Source: Desmodus rotundus
Taxonomy: Eukaryota; Chordata; Mammalia; Chiroptera; Phyllostomidae
NCBI RefSeq assembly: GCF_022682495.2
Contig: NC_071393.1
Coordinates: 103,496,304-103,560,303, forward strand
DNA: 64,000 nt
Reading direction: 5' to 3'
Shown: positions 45,379 to 56,496 of the stretch, one piece after another
How positions within the stretch are numbered: position 1 is the stretch's first letter
How the letters are laid out: the number at the start of each line of letters is the position of its first letter
Notes under the pieces: model-generated
What the model saw: only the letters and a program-made list of their open reading frames with translations
What the model was told of the DNA's origin: nothing
Databases searched by the model: none
Program-made: the position numbers and the translations under genes

Positions 45379-46755
45379 ACATGAATCTAACTCATTATTA
45401 CAGCTCAGCCTCAGCATGAGGACCCCACATTGTGAGAACGCTCCCTGGATTTCACCAGCTGCTGATGGAAATCGTCACAAGAGAGCATTCGAGAAGGGGC
45501 ACCTCCGTAAATTGAACTCCAGACCCTTCGCACTTTCTCTCTCTCTCTCTCTTCCCAGCTCCACCTTCCCCCCCATCTGTTAGTATGCTGGATATCTATT
45601 ATTTGCTTTGAACAAAGTATTCTACCACTCAAACTCATTGCTCTGAAAGATGAAGTATAATGCCTTAGAAGCTGTGTTCTAACTTAAAACCGCTAGCTTT
45701 AAATTAGAATTTTTCATAAAAAATACTGTATGTCAATGAACAGAAATACAGAGAAGGAATTAGTTTCTCAAATAAAATGCACCCCAAACAAGTCAAGTTA
45801 GAGGATAGTATTTAGTAGATCAAAACACTTGATCTCTCCTGAGAAACAAGAAACATGATCAGGGGACCCCACTCCAAGTGTCAAAATCAAAATACTTTAT
45901 GTGAATTTAAGATTATGTAAGTGTAAAATTGTCATCTCATAAAACACTTTTGCATTTCCCAGGATTCTGCCCTTGTGTACACACGAACCCACAAGAATGG
46001 GCTCCGTCCACCTGTCTAAGAATTATCTGCTTTAAATGTGTACCTCATTTCTAATTTAGGCCCATTCTGATTGGCGGCTGCCGCAGGCCCAGTGTTCCTC
46101 AGGGGCGCCGCCCTTGTCAACAGCAGACACGCTAACTTGAAAATACTGGCATCTTTCATTCTAACCATTGTACAGAAACCACACTCGGTAAAGAACTTGG
46201 AAACAGAAATCCACTTCATTTTTACACCAAATAAGTGTGATATTCAACAAAAATACGTAACGGGGCATTCTCGTTTCCAAGTGCTTCTTCACTGCCCATT
46301 AGCTCATTGGTCCTCCACGTAGTCCCACAAGATGAGTGTTACTGCACTTGTTTTATACGGAGTTGGGACTAGGAGCGGCGGGAAAGTGTTTCCTCCCTCT
46401 CAACGTATTTCTTAGACATGTTGTCTATGAGGAAGAGCATGAGGAAAGAAAGAGCATTTTGATGTGGAGGTAGATGAACATTTCAAGTATATTCTTAGAT
46501 CCATGAAAATTCTCACCAGTTCTCATTATTTATTATAAATGGAGTCATGTGAATATCCACAATAAGAGTAAATGTAAGCTGAAAGTATCAAAACGCTTTC
46601 TAAATGCAATACAAGGGACTACGGGCTCAAGTGCTATTGCAGAATTATGGCAATTAAGTCCTCAAAAGCAATCTTATTTCATTCATGGTAAGCAACAATT
46701 AATCTGAGCTGACTTTTGCACCTGAGGAAGAAAAAAATACCCTATTACTATCTAG
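45379..46755. other. Non-coding stretch with short (CT)n
   Basis: No gene. A (CT)n run of about 20 bases lies at 45535-45552. A CpG-containing patch lies at 46070-46110. Nothing else recognised. Confidence 0.45.
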
Positions 46756-48700
46756 ACTTCTGGCCGAGATGGAGGTGTAGGTAGATATACTTTGCATTCC
46801 TTGCACAACCAAAAAAAGGACAACAACAAATTTAAACACAAAAAATAACCAGACCTGCCAGAAAATCAAACTGTATGGAAGTCCAACAACCAAGGAGTTA
46901 AAGAACAAACATTCATCCAGACCAGTAGGAGGGGAGGAGATGGGCAGACAGGGTGGAGAGCACTCACAGCAAGGTGGCGGCTGGAGGACTGGGGCAGGTA
47001 GGAGGCAGCTGGCAGACCAGGTAGTCCCACATTTGTGTACAGATAAACTGGGAGTAACAACTGGGGTGTGAGACAAATCGTTCAACCCAGGGTCCCAGTG
47101 TGGGGAAATAAAGCCTCAAAACCTCAGACTGAAAACACCTGTGGGGGTTGAGGCAGCAGGAGAAATTCCCAGCCTTACAGGAGAGTTTGTTGGAGAGACC
47201 CACAGGGTCCTAGAACCTACGCAAAAACCCCCACCCAGGAATCAGCACCAGAAGGGCCCAATTTGCTTATGGGTAGTGGTGGAAGTGACTGAAAGCCAGC
47301 AGAGAGCCAAGCAAGCCTCATTGTTCCCTCTAGGACCCTTCCCCCATATACAGTACCACAATGCAGTGCCCCACCCTGGTGCCCCACCCTGGTTGCCCCA
47401 CCCTGGTGAATACCTAAGGCTCCACCCCCTACAACATGACAGGTATGCCGAGACAAAAAAAAATATGGCCCAAATGAAAGATCACGTCAAAGTTCCAGAA
47501 AAAATACAACTAAGTGATAAAGAGATAGCCAACTTATCAGATGCAGAGTTCAAAACACTGGTAATCAAGATTCTCACAGAAATGGTTGGGTATGGTGGCA
47601 AAACAGAGGAAAAAGTGAAGCCTATGCAAAGTGAAATAAAGAAAAATATATAGGGAACCAACAGTGAAGGGAAGGAAACCTCAAATCAACAGTTTGGAGC
47701 AGAAGGAAGAAATAAACATTCAACCAGAAAAGAATGAAGACACAAGAATTCAACAAAATGAGGAGAAGCTCAGAAACCTCCAGGACAACTTTAAATGTTC
47801 CAACATCCAAATCATAGGAGTGCCAGAAGGAGAAGAGGAAGAGAAAGAAATTGAAAACTTATTTGAAAACGTAATGAAAGAGAACTTCCCTAATCTGGCA
47901 AAGGAATAGACTTCCAGGAAGTCCAGGAAGCTCAGAGAGTCCCAAAGAAGCTGGACCTAAGGAAGCACACACCAAGGCACATCATAATTATATTACCCAA
48001 GATTAAAGATAAGGAGAGAATCTTAAAAGCAGCAAGAGAAAAGGAGACAGTTACCTACAAAGGAGTGCCCATAAGACTATCAGCTGATTTCTCAAAAGAA
48101 ACCTTGCAGGCAAGAAGGGGCTGGAAAGAAGTATTCAAAGTCACAAAAGGCAAGGACCTACATCCAAGATTAATCTCTGCAGCAAAGCTATCGTTTAGAA
48201 TGGAAGGGCAGATAAAGTGCTTCCTAGATAAGGTCAAGTTAAAGAAGTTCATCATCACCAAGCCCTTATTATATGAAATGTTAAAGGGACTTATCTAAGA
48301 AAAAGAATAAAAAATATGGACAGTAAAATGACAAAAAACTCATAACTATCAACAACTGAACCTAAAAAAAACAAAAACAAAAACGAATCAAACAACTAGA
48401 ACAGGAACAGAATCACAGAAATAGAGATCACATGGAGGGTTATCAGTGGGGAAGGGGAGGGGGAGAATGGGGAAAAGGTACAGGGAATAAGAAGCATAAA
48501 TGGTAGGTACAAAATAGACAGGGGGAGGTTAAGAATAGTATGGGAAATGGAGAAGCCAGAGAACTTATATGAATGACCCATGGACATGAACTAAGATGAG
48601 GGAATGATGGTGGGAGGAGGGGTGCAGGGCAGAGGGGAGTAAAGGAGAGAAAAAATGGGACTACTGTAACAGCATAATCAATAAAATACATTTTTTTAAA
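46756..48700 (+). mobile_element. Half-L1 (HAL1-like) element, copy 1: 5'UTR, ORF1, 3'UTR, no ORF2
   Basis: Starts at an L1-style 'acttctggccgagatggagg'. About 700 bases of 5'UTR lead to a broken ORF1 (47465-48298), then straight into a 3'UTR with G-rich runs (48446-48475, 48596-48640), AATAAA at 48680-48685 and a short A/T tail. No ORF2 sequence lies between ORF1 and 3'UTR, and the junction is the same as in copy 2 at 55.7 kb. Flanks show no convincing target duplication. Many CpGs of copy 2 are decayed here, indicating greater age. Mobilisation would need L1 ORF2 protein in trans. Confidence 0.85.
47465..48298 (+). pseudogene. L1-type ORF1 remnant in HAL1 copy 1
   Basis: ORF1 encodes the L1 RNA-binding chaperone: N-terminal coiled-coil region, RRM-like domain and C-terminal domain. 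Here the ATG at 47465 gives 62 codons ending at TAG (47651-47653), where copy 2 has CAG. The RRM start (NIQIIGVPEG) is readable in another phase at about 47800-47900. A one-base loss at 'aaggaatagac' (copy 2: aaggaaatagac) shifts the frame. The C-terminal domain is open at 48065-48298 (PRLISAAKLSF, then ITKPLLYEMLKG, then TAA). About 278 codons overall, shorter than human ORF1p (338) mainly in the N-terminal part. Confidence 0.83.
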
Positions 48701-48884
48701 AGCCTATCACAACTTATACACATAATGAATCTTTTGACTACATGGACTCATATTTTCTAATGAGTGACCAGACAGTCAAATTCAACTAATCAATTACTAC
48801 TCTGTAATATTGGTCAAACTAGTTGTGTGTAAAAATCACACCCATGACTTAAAACAACAACAAACAAAAGTATAGTTAGTATGG

Positions 48885-49010
48885 TTACTAGACTTACCTG
48901 GGTGATCACTTGGTAAGGTATGTGAATATCTGAGCACCATGTGTATACCTGAAATTAATATAATATTGTGTGTCAACTGTAGTTGAAAAATTTTGAAAAT
49001 AATATATAAA
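48885..49010 (+). mobile_element. L1 3' end
   Basis: 'tggttactagacttacctgg', 'gtgatcacttggtaaggtat', 'gtatacctgaaattaatata' and 'tattgtgtgtcaactgtagt' match the common laurasiatherian L1 3' terminus in plus orientation. Confidence 0.85.
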
Positions 49011-49034
49011 AATTTAATATCTAATATTCAACTT

Positions 49035-49490
49035 CAGGGTTTAGTGAGAAATAAGCTTATTTTATTAACTTTTTATATTTTTGAAAATGTGGCACATGTA
49101 CACAGTAACAGAAAACTTCAAACAGTACAAAAAATACACAGTAAAACCTGTGCATCAGATCGCTTGGCTCCCATTTTCAGAGTTAACCACTGTAAAATGC
49201 TTGTTTATTCTTCCAGACATAGTCTAAGTATAGACAAGCACATATACACACACATCTGTGTATATTTACTTTCTGTTTTTACACAAATGATCACACACTA
49301 TATACATTATTCTATCCCTTGCTATGTCTCAAAGGTTCGCTCATGTCTACACATTGAAGCTAACTTGTGCTCTGTTTATGGATGTACATCAATGTTGTGT
49401 CTAAAATGCTGTCGTGACTATCCTGTACACGTGCCTTTCTGTACATATACAAGTGTATCTGGGAGTTAAATTTCTAAAATAAATTTTTGA
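49035..49490 (-). mobile_element. Old L1 3' region, reverse orientation
   Basis: 'tcttccagacatagtctaag', 'tttttacacaaatgatcaca', 'cattattctatcccttgcta', 'tttatggatgtacatcaatg' and 'gtacatatacaagtgtatct' are in the reverse-strand order of an old L1 ORF2-end/3'UTR. The 158-codon plus-strand frame over it (48993-49469) is an antisense shadow. Confidence 0.8.
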
Positions 49491-51044
49491 CTCACAACAT
49501 GTTGGTTAAGTGGGAATTTCCGGCATGACTTATTTTAACTGAAAGATACTCAAGAAAGACCATCATTAAGAGAGAGAGAGGAATCAAAAGTACATGTTGA
49601 TGATCTTCCTTCACAAACACTACACTGAAATGAGGTGGAAGCCTTTATCAGGAAGAGTAATTCGTGGGTGGGTGGGCAGGCACACCCGCACAATGTTAGA
49701 GGGTCAGAAAGAAGAATGGGATAATGTCCATCACTCGAAGCCTAGTCACTCATTAACGCTTCTGGGACAAAGGCTATGTAGAACAATAATCCACAAAGAT
49801 TCTCTCATTCTTAAGGCATTTTCTCTCACCATCTCTACCATGTGATGGCATGAAGTAACTGAAATGATACATGCTATTATATATGTATGTTATATATACA
49901 TATTAGAATATATATCTCTATACAGAGAAAAACTCCCTCATCTAGATCTGAGACCTCTTATTCCTCAAGGGTATCCCTGGATTCTTGAGAAAAAATAAAA
50001 AGAAATTAGACATATCCAACACTTCATCTTAGGCAGCAATTTTGCAGACAAAACCAAACTTTCCTATAACAACCACTCCAATTGTGAAACTCTCCCAGCT
50101 TAGCTAAGAATCCCCAAAATTTCAAGGTGCTTAAATTAAGGAAGGGTCCGGGTGAGCATAATGTTTGCACGAGATAAAATGTAAAACCCCACCTAGTCTT
50201 TCTTTTCACACACACACAAAAAGTTAAAATTACCTAGCATATTTTTCTAGCCAACTCTGCCAAAAACCTGAAATGGAGTTTTTTGTCTTGCTCTCAACTG
50301 CTGATGCTGGCTTCCTTCGAGGCAATTCACGACAGCATCTGGCTTACCTCATGTTCCACTGAAATACAGGCTCTGAAAAGCAGCCTGAAGATGACATTCT
50401 GGGAAGAGGAACTATGTCGTGTGTGGCGGGGGAGGGATGGGGTGGTGGGGGAGGCAGAAGCAGGGGGAGGTGGCTGAGCGGTGTTAATGCAAATGTATTC
50501 CCTGGGCTTATTCCCTGGCAAACCAAGTCGACACCCAGCCATTTGAAGCAGGGCCAGCGAGTCTGGCACATCTTCTGCTGGCAGAGCACGAGCCCAGCAC
50601 AGCATCCTGCTGCTGTTGGCATGTATACAGCTGTCTTTCTTCATCTGACTCTCCACCGCTGTGGCACACTCAACAGGTGTTGCCAGGGACACAGTGTGTT
50701 TGGCAGCTGTCAACTTTCAATAATCATCTCTGTCGCATAGCCCTTTCTATTCTCCCACCCCGGCTCTTTTCCCCTCTCTACTGCCTTAAAAATCCCAGCA
50801 CCATTGGAGCCTTTGCAAAGGGCAGAGTTAGGCCAAGATGCTGATCAAGGCGCATGTCATCTGGAGAGAGGAATCCTGCCCTGACCTCAGCCGAAGTGGG
50901 GTAGGATTTTTACAAGGTACAGGCGTCCGGGGTCGGTGCAATTACCCTTTTTTATCCCCCCTCTGAGGTAAAACGCTAACCCATTTTTTCCTGACATTTA
51001 TCCCTTCCTTTTTTATTAGTTCTTTTGAATGACAGCCTGTTCTT
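49491..51044. other. Non-coding stretch with candidate conserved block at 50.28-50.76 kb
   Basis: No gene. AT-rich (TATA-type) repeats lie near 49880-49920. The part at about 50280-50760 has a G-rich patch (50419-50473) followed by balanced, repeat-free sequence with E-box-like words (catcttctgctggcag, caggtgttgcc). Frames on both strands overlap there, so coding is unlikely; a regulatory element is possible. Confidence 0.35.
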
Positions 51045-51155
51045 TAACTATTCAAGCCTCAGTTTCCTCCTCAGAAAAGTGAAGATAGTACTTGCCATCT
51101 ATACAGATAAGATAAAGTAGACAAAATACTCAACACTAAGTGCCCAGTTGATTAG
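51045..51155 (+). repeat. MIR SINE, core fragment
   Basis: 'caagcctcagtttcctcctc' then 'agaaaagtgaagatagtact' and 'tgccatctatacagataaga' match the MIR core in plus orientation. Confidence 0.7.
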
Positions 51156-51354
51156 TGATTCCCTTCTCTCCCAGACGCTCTTCAGTTTCATCCTTACAAG
51201 CCCAAGGCTTTAACTACAGCCCTTTAATTCCTTAGATGGGAGGCCTCGCTCTCTTCTGCTGCTTTGTTCCTACTTTTATCTAAGTCAGAACCAGCAAATG
51301 TGCTGGCCCTGCAGGTCTGGGAGAGATACTAAATAAATGTTTTTAAAAGGCAGG

Positions 51355-51489
51355 AATAGACAGTTATTACCGCCTCACTTATAATTTTAAATATTGGAAA
51401 TCCCTGAATGCCCATTAGGAGAAATATATAAATAAATGGATGATGATGGCATTCTATACAGTAGGTAAAATTAATTAGTTAGATTGACT
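51355..51489 (+). mobile_element. Old L1 fragment, upstream part
   Basis: 'tattggaaatccctgaatgc', 'ccattaggagaaatatataa' and 'ggcattctatacagtaggta' resemble the end of ORF2 in old L1s (ggaaacaacctaaatgtcca). The downstream part resumes at about 51640 after a MIR. Confidence 0.6.
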
Positions 51490-51640
51490 AATAAATTAAC
51501 TAGATTGTTTATGTAAGCACATTAGCCCTCACTATATGCCAGATGCTTTATAACTCCAGCCCAGTGCAGTGGACACCATTACTACCGTTTACATGCTGAT
51601 GAGGAAACTGAGCCGGGGGAAGCAGAGCCCCCGCCCCTTT
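51490..51640 (-). repeat. MIR SINE, reverse, splitting an L1
   Basis: 'ctcactatatgccagatgct', 'agtgcagtggacaccattac' and 'catgctgatgaggaaactga' give a reverse MIR core. Its position between two L1 parts implies insertion into the L1. Confidence 0.72.
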
Positions 51641-51880
51641 TATAGGTATCAACATGGAAGGATCTCACAGACAAGGTTGGGTGTAAAAAGCAAGTTGACA
51701 GAATAGTATGTGTACCAAAGAATTGATGTAAACTTCAAAAATACACAAGAAACGTATGCTATTCCTGGGCACCCATATATACAAAACTATAAAAACAAGG
51801 GCAGGAAGGATATACACCAAGTTCATGTTGTCATTTACTTGTTTAACCATGAGAGACATTTTCCTTTGAACTTAGTATGG
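51641..51880 (+). mobile_element. Old L1 fragment, downstream part
   Basis: 'gtgtaaaaagcaagttgaca', 'gaatagtatgtgtaccaaag', 'gggcaggaaggatatacacc' and 'aagttcatgttgtcatttac' match the 3' region of old L1s (aaaaagcaagttgcagaaca, ctggaaggatacacaccaaa). Confidence 0.65.
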
Positions 51881-53329
51881 ATTTATTTTTTTTAACTTTT
51901 TTAATTGACTTCCCTCCATCAACAGGTTGCTTTTCTTTTCTACTTTATTTGCCTTCATGTTGTGAAGTATTGTAGCCGAGAACGAGACCCCTGAGGCCAC
52001 GATCTAACCCAAAGTCTTTATTTTACACAAAAGGAAACATCCATTGTGTCCTGCAGCTCATTTTTAAATATATTTTAGTAGCTCTGAGATCTACAGATGG
52101 TAGCTTGGTCACTGGAATAGTTTTAAATGTTCTATTGTCTCTGGCAGCTAGTTAATCGCGTGTTTATGAATAACGCATTGGCAGCGTTTCTCCGCAGGGC
52201 AAATCTACTCTATATGAGACCCATACACAGTGCCACCAAGATGTTGCCAAATGTCTAAATGAATTTTTTCCTCCTCATTATTAATTGCTATAAAGCATCG
52301 CTTTTTAAAAAAAAAACACCCCAGGCCCCAGTAGTGAGGAGGGAAAAGTTCACGAAACGACATCATTCTCCCAGCACATAGGAGTAATTGGGCCAAGCAG
52401 CAAAAGCATTTCTTTATTGTAAGGACCTTGGCGACTTGATTAAAAGGCATCTTCCTGCTCTCCAATATTGCCATTAATATGTAAAAGCTTAAGCTTGCTA
52501 AAGGGATTATTGCACATCCTATCTGATGGTAAACTGGCACTGCAATGATTACATGTATCTTTTTGTCATTTTTCTCGTAAAACATCTTACTCTTGAACAG
52601 TGTAATTGGCCTCTACTAATGTTAATAATTAAATCGGCATAAATGTACCATACTGCTTTAAATGGAAGACATGTTGGCCATCTCCAGGGTCTTGAATGTG
52701 TGCTTTACAGCATGGCCAGTATATTCATTCTGTGTGTGTGTGTGTGCAAACACACGTGTGTACACACATATATTATACATAATATACATATATAATGGTA
52801 ACAGGAAGCACGAATTTCACAAGTGAGTTCAGAAACTGGTTAACTAATACCTAGTTAACCATATTTCCAAATCACAATGCCCCACCCTGGCCTTGGTATG
52901 AAACTCCACTATTATGATTAAGTCTTGAGCCTCATCTTCTATCTTTCTGCTGCCAAGCAGCCCCTCTAGCTTTCATATTTTGCCTTTAATTTGTCTTTAA
53001 TCACTGGAGCCGACATTTCCTATCTTCCACTAATCAATGGCATTCAGCAATAGCTGCATAATTCCACTGTCTTCATAGAATCACTTCTCTCCTACCGCTC
53101 ACAGGGCAGAGATGTTGCATCAGACACAGCATCCCCTTCCCCCGGTCGCCCATCTCAGCTTACCGCTTGAGAAAGTTTTCACTGTTACATTGTGGCAGCG
53201 TGCCAGCGCTAATCATGTTCCACCTACTATTGGTCGTAGAATTCTTATTTCTGGTTGGTTAGTGATCAATCCCGCTCCTAAATTCGATTTTTAAACGGTC
53301 CCTAGGACACTGTGGCCCCAACTGTCTTG
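51881..53329. other. Repeat-poor stretch with strong candidate conserved block at 52.2-52.7 kb
   Basis: No gene. The part at about 52200-52720 is free of repeats, AT-rich and dense in homeodomain/POU-like words (ttgccattaatatgtaaaa, gttaataattaaatcggcat). In style it is the most enhancer-like block in the window, though that is inference. A (GT)n run follows at 52731-52746 and a TATA-type run near 52768-52796. Confidence 0.38.
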
Positions 53330-53770
53330 GGTCCCCTAGAAACACACTCTGAGATGAAAACCTTTGCAGGCAGAAAACCTTTGCAGGGAAGTGCTTTCGG
53401 GAGACACATATATCTGAGGGAAATAAAGAAAGAAGGGTTGGGCAGAAAGTAAAGTTGATCCATAATGTAACTGTCTCTGAGGCCTCAGTTGATTCAACAG
53501 AGAGCTCTAGAATCAGGATGGCCCATCACAGTTCTCTAAAATTAAGGCAGTGGAGTCAGGCCTTTGTACCTCCGCACCTTCAGTTATCAGCCAGAGCCCA
53601 CCAGGGAAGGGGCACCGCTTGGGTGAGGCGTTAGCCGCCAGCATTTCCGGCAGCAGTATGTATTGGCCTTGGACGAAAATGTGGACAGAGCACCACAGTA
53701 TCTCCTATATTCAGCTGAGGGTTTCCACCCGATCTTTGCTATTCCTCCATCCCATTATCCCCATTTGATA
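53330..53770. repeat. Old mammalian repeat, family unassigned
   Basis: Ordered blocks 'tttgcaggcagaaaaccttt', 'gggagacacatatatctgag', 'cataatgtaactgtctctga', 'cctttgtacctccgcacctt', 'cagccagagcccaccaggga' and 'ttagccgccagcatttccgg' match a repeat I have seen in other mammals, but I cannot name it. The frame 53550-53768 lies wholly inside and is not a gene. A short local duplication (aaaacctttgcagg) lies at 53358-53384. Confidence 0.5.
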
Positions 53771-55726
53771 GTAGGGAGCCCAGTTCCAAGGCAGTACCCT
53801 CCTCTTTGAACCCCAGTATAGCTAAATAATACAGCCACTACCGAATTTATCAGAGACTTGAGTGCCTCCTTCGCCAGTGAAATTCTTACTATTAAAATGA
53901 AGACAGTGTCCTTTCAACTCTCCTAGGGAAGATAGTCAGCTAACGGCTTGTGAGTTTCTACATCATCTATCTATTCTAAAATTCTCACATCTGTGAGCCT
54001 TCTAACCCCTTTCTTTATACCACGGAAGTCTAACGTGTCTACTTTGTATCAGAAGCCACCTTCAAGTCCAGGGGTTGAGGAACTATCCTATCAAACTCTT
54101 AGACCAGTTCCACAAGCATCTGCCTAGTACTGCGTCCTGAGTCTTGGGTGAAGATTCCCGTGTCAATGAATTCAGCCTTACATTCCACCCTCTATTCTAA
54201 AACCCTCAAGATATTTTCTACTTGTGTTCTCCCCTTTTCTGTCAGTAAGGAGAGACGGTAAGATGGATAGACTTTACTACTCCTTTGCAGAACTGAGAGC
54301 AGAAAGGGAGCTTCAGAGCCCCTCCAAAGCCACAACACAACTGCTTACTTCATAGACTCGGTACCCAGGCTCTCCAAACAGAACTCTGTGATTATTGATT
54401 TCTCACTCAGCCCATCTTCCCCCAAGAAAAGTAGATAAAAGCAATTTCACACGACAGGTCTGAAGAAGCAATTTGCTTGTAAAGGTTAGGCCTGGATTCT
54501 ACCAAATTGCAGGTGTATTTGTATATCAGGTTTCATTGCCTCCTGACCGGGCAGTAATCAGCCTGTACACTTGACCCAACCTGAGCTTCGGAAAGTAAAA
54601 CACAGAGCCCTCCAGCATCACTCAAAGTATTCACATGTCAGTGATGTGCTCACCGTTCTCGTCAGCATCAAGTTACTCAACTGAGTATAAATTTCCCCCC
54701 TCGAAGTTCAGTCAGAGGTTAACTTCTTCAAAGGCAACTGTCAAAACCTGACATCGTGTTTGGTTTGCAATGTGGTGGTAACACTAAACTTACAAATGTG
54801 CTCCCCTTGCTAAGTCTCTGGGGCATGGTGGAATCAACACGTTTGAGTTCTGAGCAAAAGCTCGCCTGTGGCAGCTTGCTTGGAAAGTGAGGTTCACCTC
54901 AGCAGGTAAAACACAACAAACAAAGGTGGCTTAAAATAGTCAGTTCCCATGCAGAGCGATCCCCGCAGAGCATTTGCCTAGACTAGGTGTTTGAAGATTT
55001 TTTTTACGTAAAGAAATGGGCTGATGGGCAGAGAGAGGAGGCTTATGATACAGGTTGAGAAAGGAGGCTGGAATTTTCTGACATATTATAAAGCAGAGCT
55101 GAGAAAAGCAAAAGTTGGCCTCAAGGCCCCAGACACATGAAAAGGCCACACGAAACCAAAATTACCTGTGAATTAAGCATTTTGCTCCATCTGAGTATCT
55201 TTTAGCGGTCTAGCCATCTTCCATTTCAGTTGAAAATTTTGTTTTATTTGCCAATGTTCTCCAATTGGGACAACTTGTTGTGATCTTTCTTACTAAAGCT
55301 AGTGTTTATTTTGGTACTAAGGACAAATAAAGTTTTGGCGAAAGTTTCCCCAGGCCAGGAGCTCCTGGGGGATGTTAGCTTTTACTCACTGAGCTTATTT
55401 GCCAGGAACATTTGGACGGGTGGGAGGGCCAAAGCGGCCCAGAGTGTTTTTGCCTCACAACAGATTTAACCAAGAGCTGTCAGGCCCAGACACATTCAGA
55501 ATTAGAACATGAAGTGCAAGAGCACCTGGAGAATTGTAACAATACAAACATGTCTCAGATTTACCGAAGATGCTTATTATAAGGACAATGATGTAAGTTT
55601 AATTTCAGGTTTCCCAGGAAAAAATCTCAAGGCAACTTTGCGTTTACTTTTTAGAAAATAGGCCTCTTTGAAGGGAAGAGTGCCATTCTTTGATACATCC
55701 CAACCTGGATCTACTTTACAACTGTT
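53771..55726. other. Non-coding stretch
   Basis: About 2 kb without gene or nameable repeat, ending at the target site of the second half-L1. The minus-strand frame 54940-55149 has no domain. Confidence 0.45.
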
Positions 55727-55745
55727 GAAAATCATTAGCTTTCGA
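55727..55745. repeat. 19-bp target-site duplication, left copy
   Basis: gaaaatcattagctttcga, repeated exactly at 57561-57579. The site TT|GAAAATC (tgtt before the duplication) fits the L1 endonuclease preference for TT|AAAA-like targets. Confidence 0.95.
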
Positions 55746-55748
55746 GAA

Positions 55749-55761
55749 CCAAGATGGCGGC
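55749..55761 (+). promoter_or_regulatory. YY1-like site at the start of the HAL1 5'UTR
   Basis: ccaagatggcggc lies 4-16 bases from the 5' end of the element. In human L1 a YY1 site (core aagatgg) at the same position fixes the transcription start. The match to the YY1 consensus AANATGGCGGC is exact. Function in this element is inferred. Confidence 0.6.
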
Positions 55762-55981
55762 GTAGGTAGACACACTGCACCTCCTCGCACAACCAGAACT
55801 GACAGAGAATCGAACAGCAAGGGGGACCAACACCAAGGAAACAGAAAATAATCATTCATCCAGACTGGTAGGAGGGGCGGAGACGGCACTGGGGTGGAGA
55901 GGACTCGCGTGGCTGTGGCGGGACTGAGACTGGCGGAGTGTGGGACAAATGGCGCAGGCAGTCCGAGCACTAGCAGACCCT

Positions 55982-56100
55982 GCGGTCCCACATTTGCACA
56001 GATAAACCCAGAGGGCCGGACTCAGAGTGGCGGAGAGTGGGGCAGGCAGAGTGGCGGATAGCACATTGCGGCACCACATTCGCCCACAGATAAACCGGAC
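55982..56100 (+). repeat. Partial 86-bp tandem duplication in the HAL1 5'UTR
   Basis: 'gcggtcccacatttgcacag' at 55982 recurs as 'gcggcaccacattcgcccac' at 56068, each followed by 'agataaacc', a period of 86 bases. Units of ctggcggagtgtggg/gtggcggagagtggg also recur at about 55930 and 56027. Copy 1 carries a single 'cccacatttgtgtacagata' unit. Confidence 0.65.
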
Positions 56101-56496
56101 GAATGGCAGGCAGAGAAGCAGACCGCTGCGCAACCCAGGGCTCCAGCTCGGGGAAATAAAGCCTCAAACCTCTGATTGAAAGCGCCCCTGGGGGTTGGGG
56201 CGGCAGGAGAGACTCCCAGCCTCACAGGAGAGGTTGTTGGAGAGACCCACAGGGGCCTAGAGTGTGCACAGGCCCACTTACTCGGGAACCAGCACCAGAG
56301 GGGCCCAGTTTGATTGTGGGTAGCGGAGTGAAAGACTGAAATCCGGAGGAGAGTGAAGCGGGCGCCATTGCTCCCTCTCGGCCCCACCCCCACGTACAGC
56401 GTCACAGGGCAGCGACCAGCATTACCCCGCCCCGGTGAACACCTAAGGCTCCGCCCCTTAAAGTAACAGACGCGCCAAGACAAACAAACAAAAAAA

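Noticed and set aside
47141..47653. 170-codon plus-strand frame as a novel fusion protein
   Set aside because: It is HAL1 5'UTR read through in phase with the first 62 codons of ORF1, begins at GTG, and ends at a nonsense codon relative to copy 2.
46735..48720. Target duplication around HAL1 copy 1 ('ccctattac' versus 'gcctatcac')
   Set aside because: Too short and mismatched to separate from chance; the A-rich context makes such matches common.
48993..49469. 158-codon plus-strand frame
   Set aside because: Antisense shadow of an old minus-strand L1 tail.
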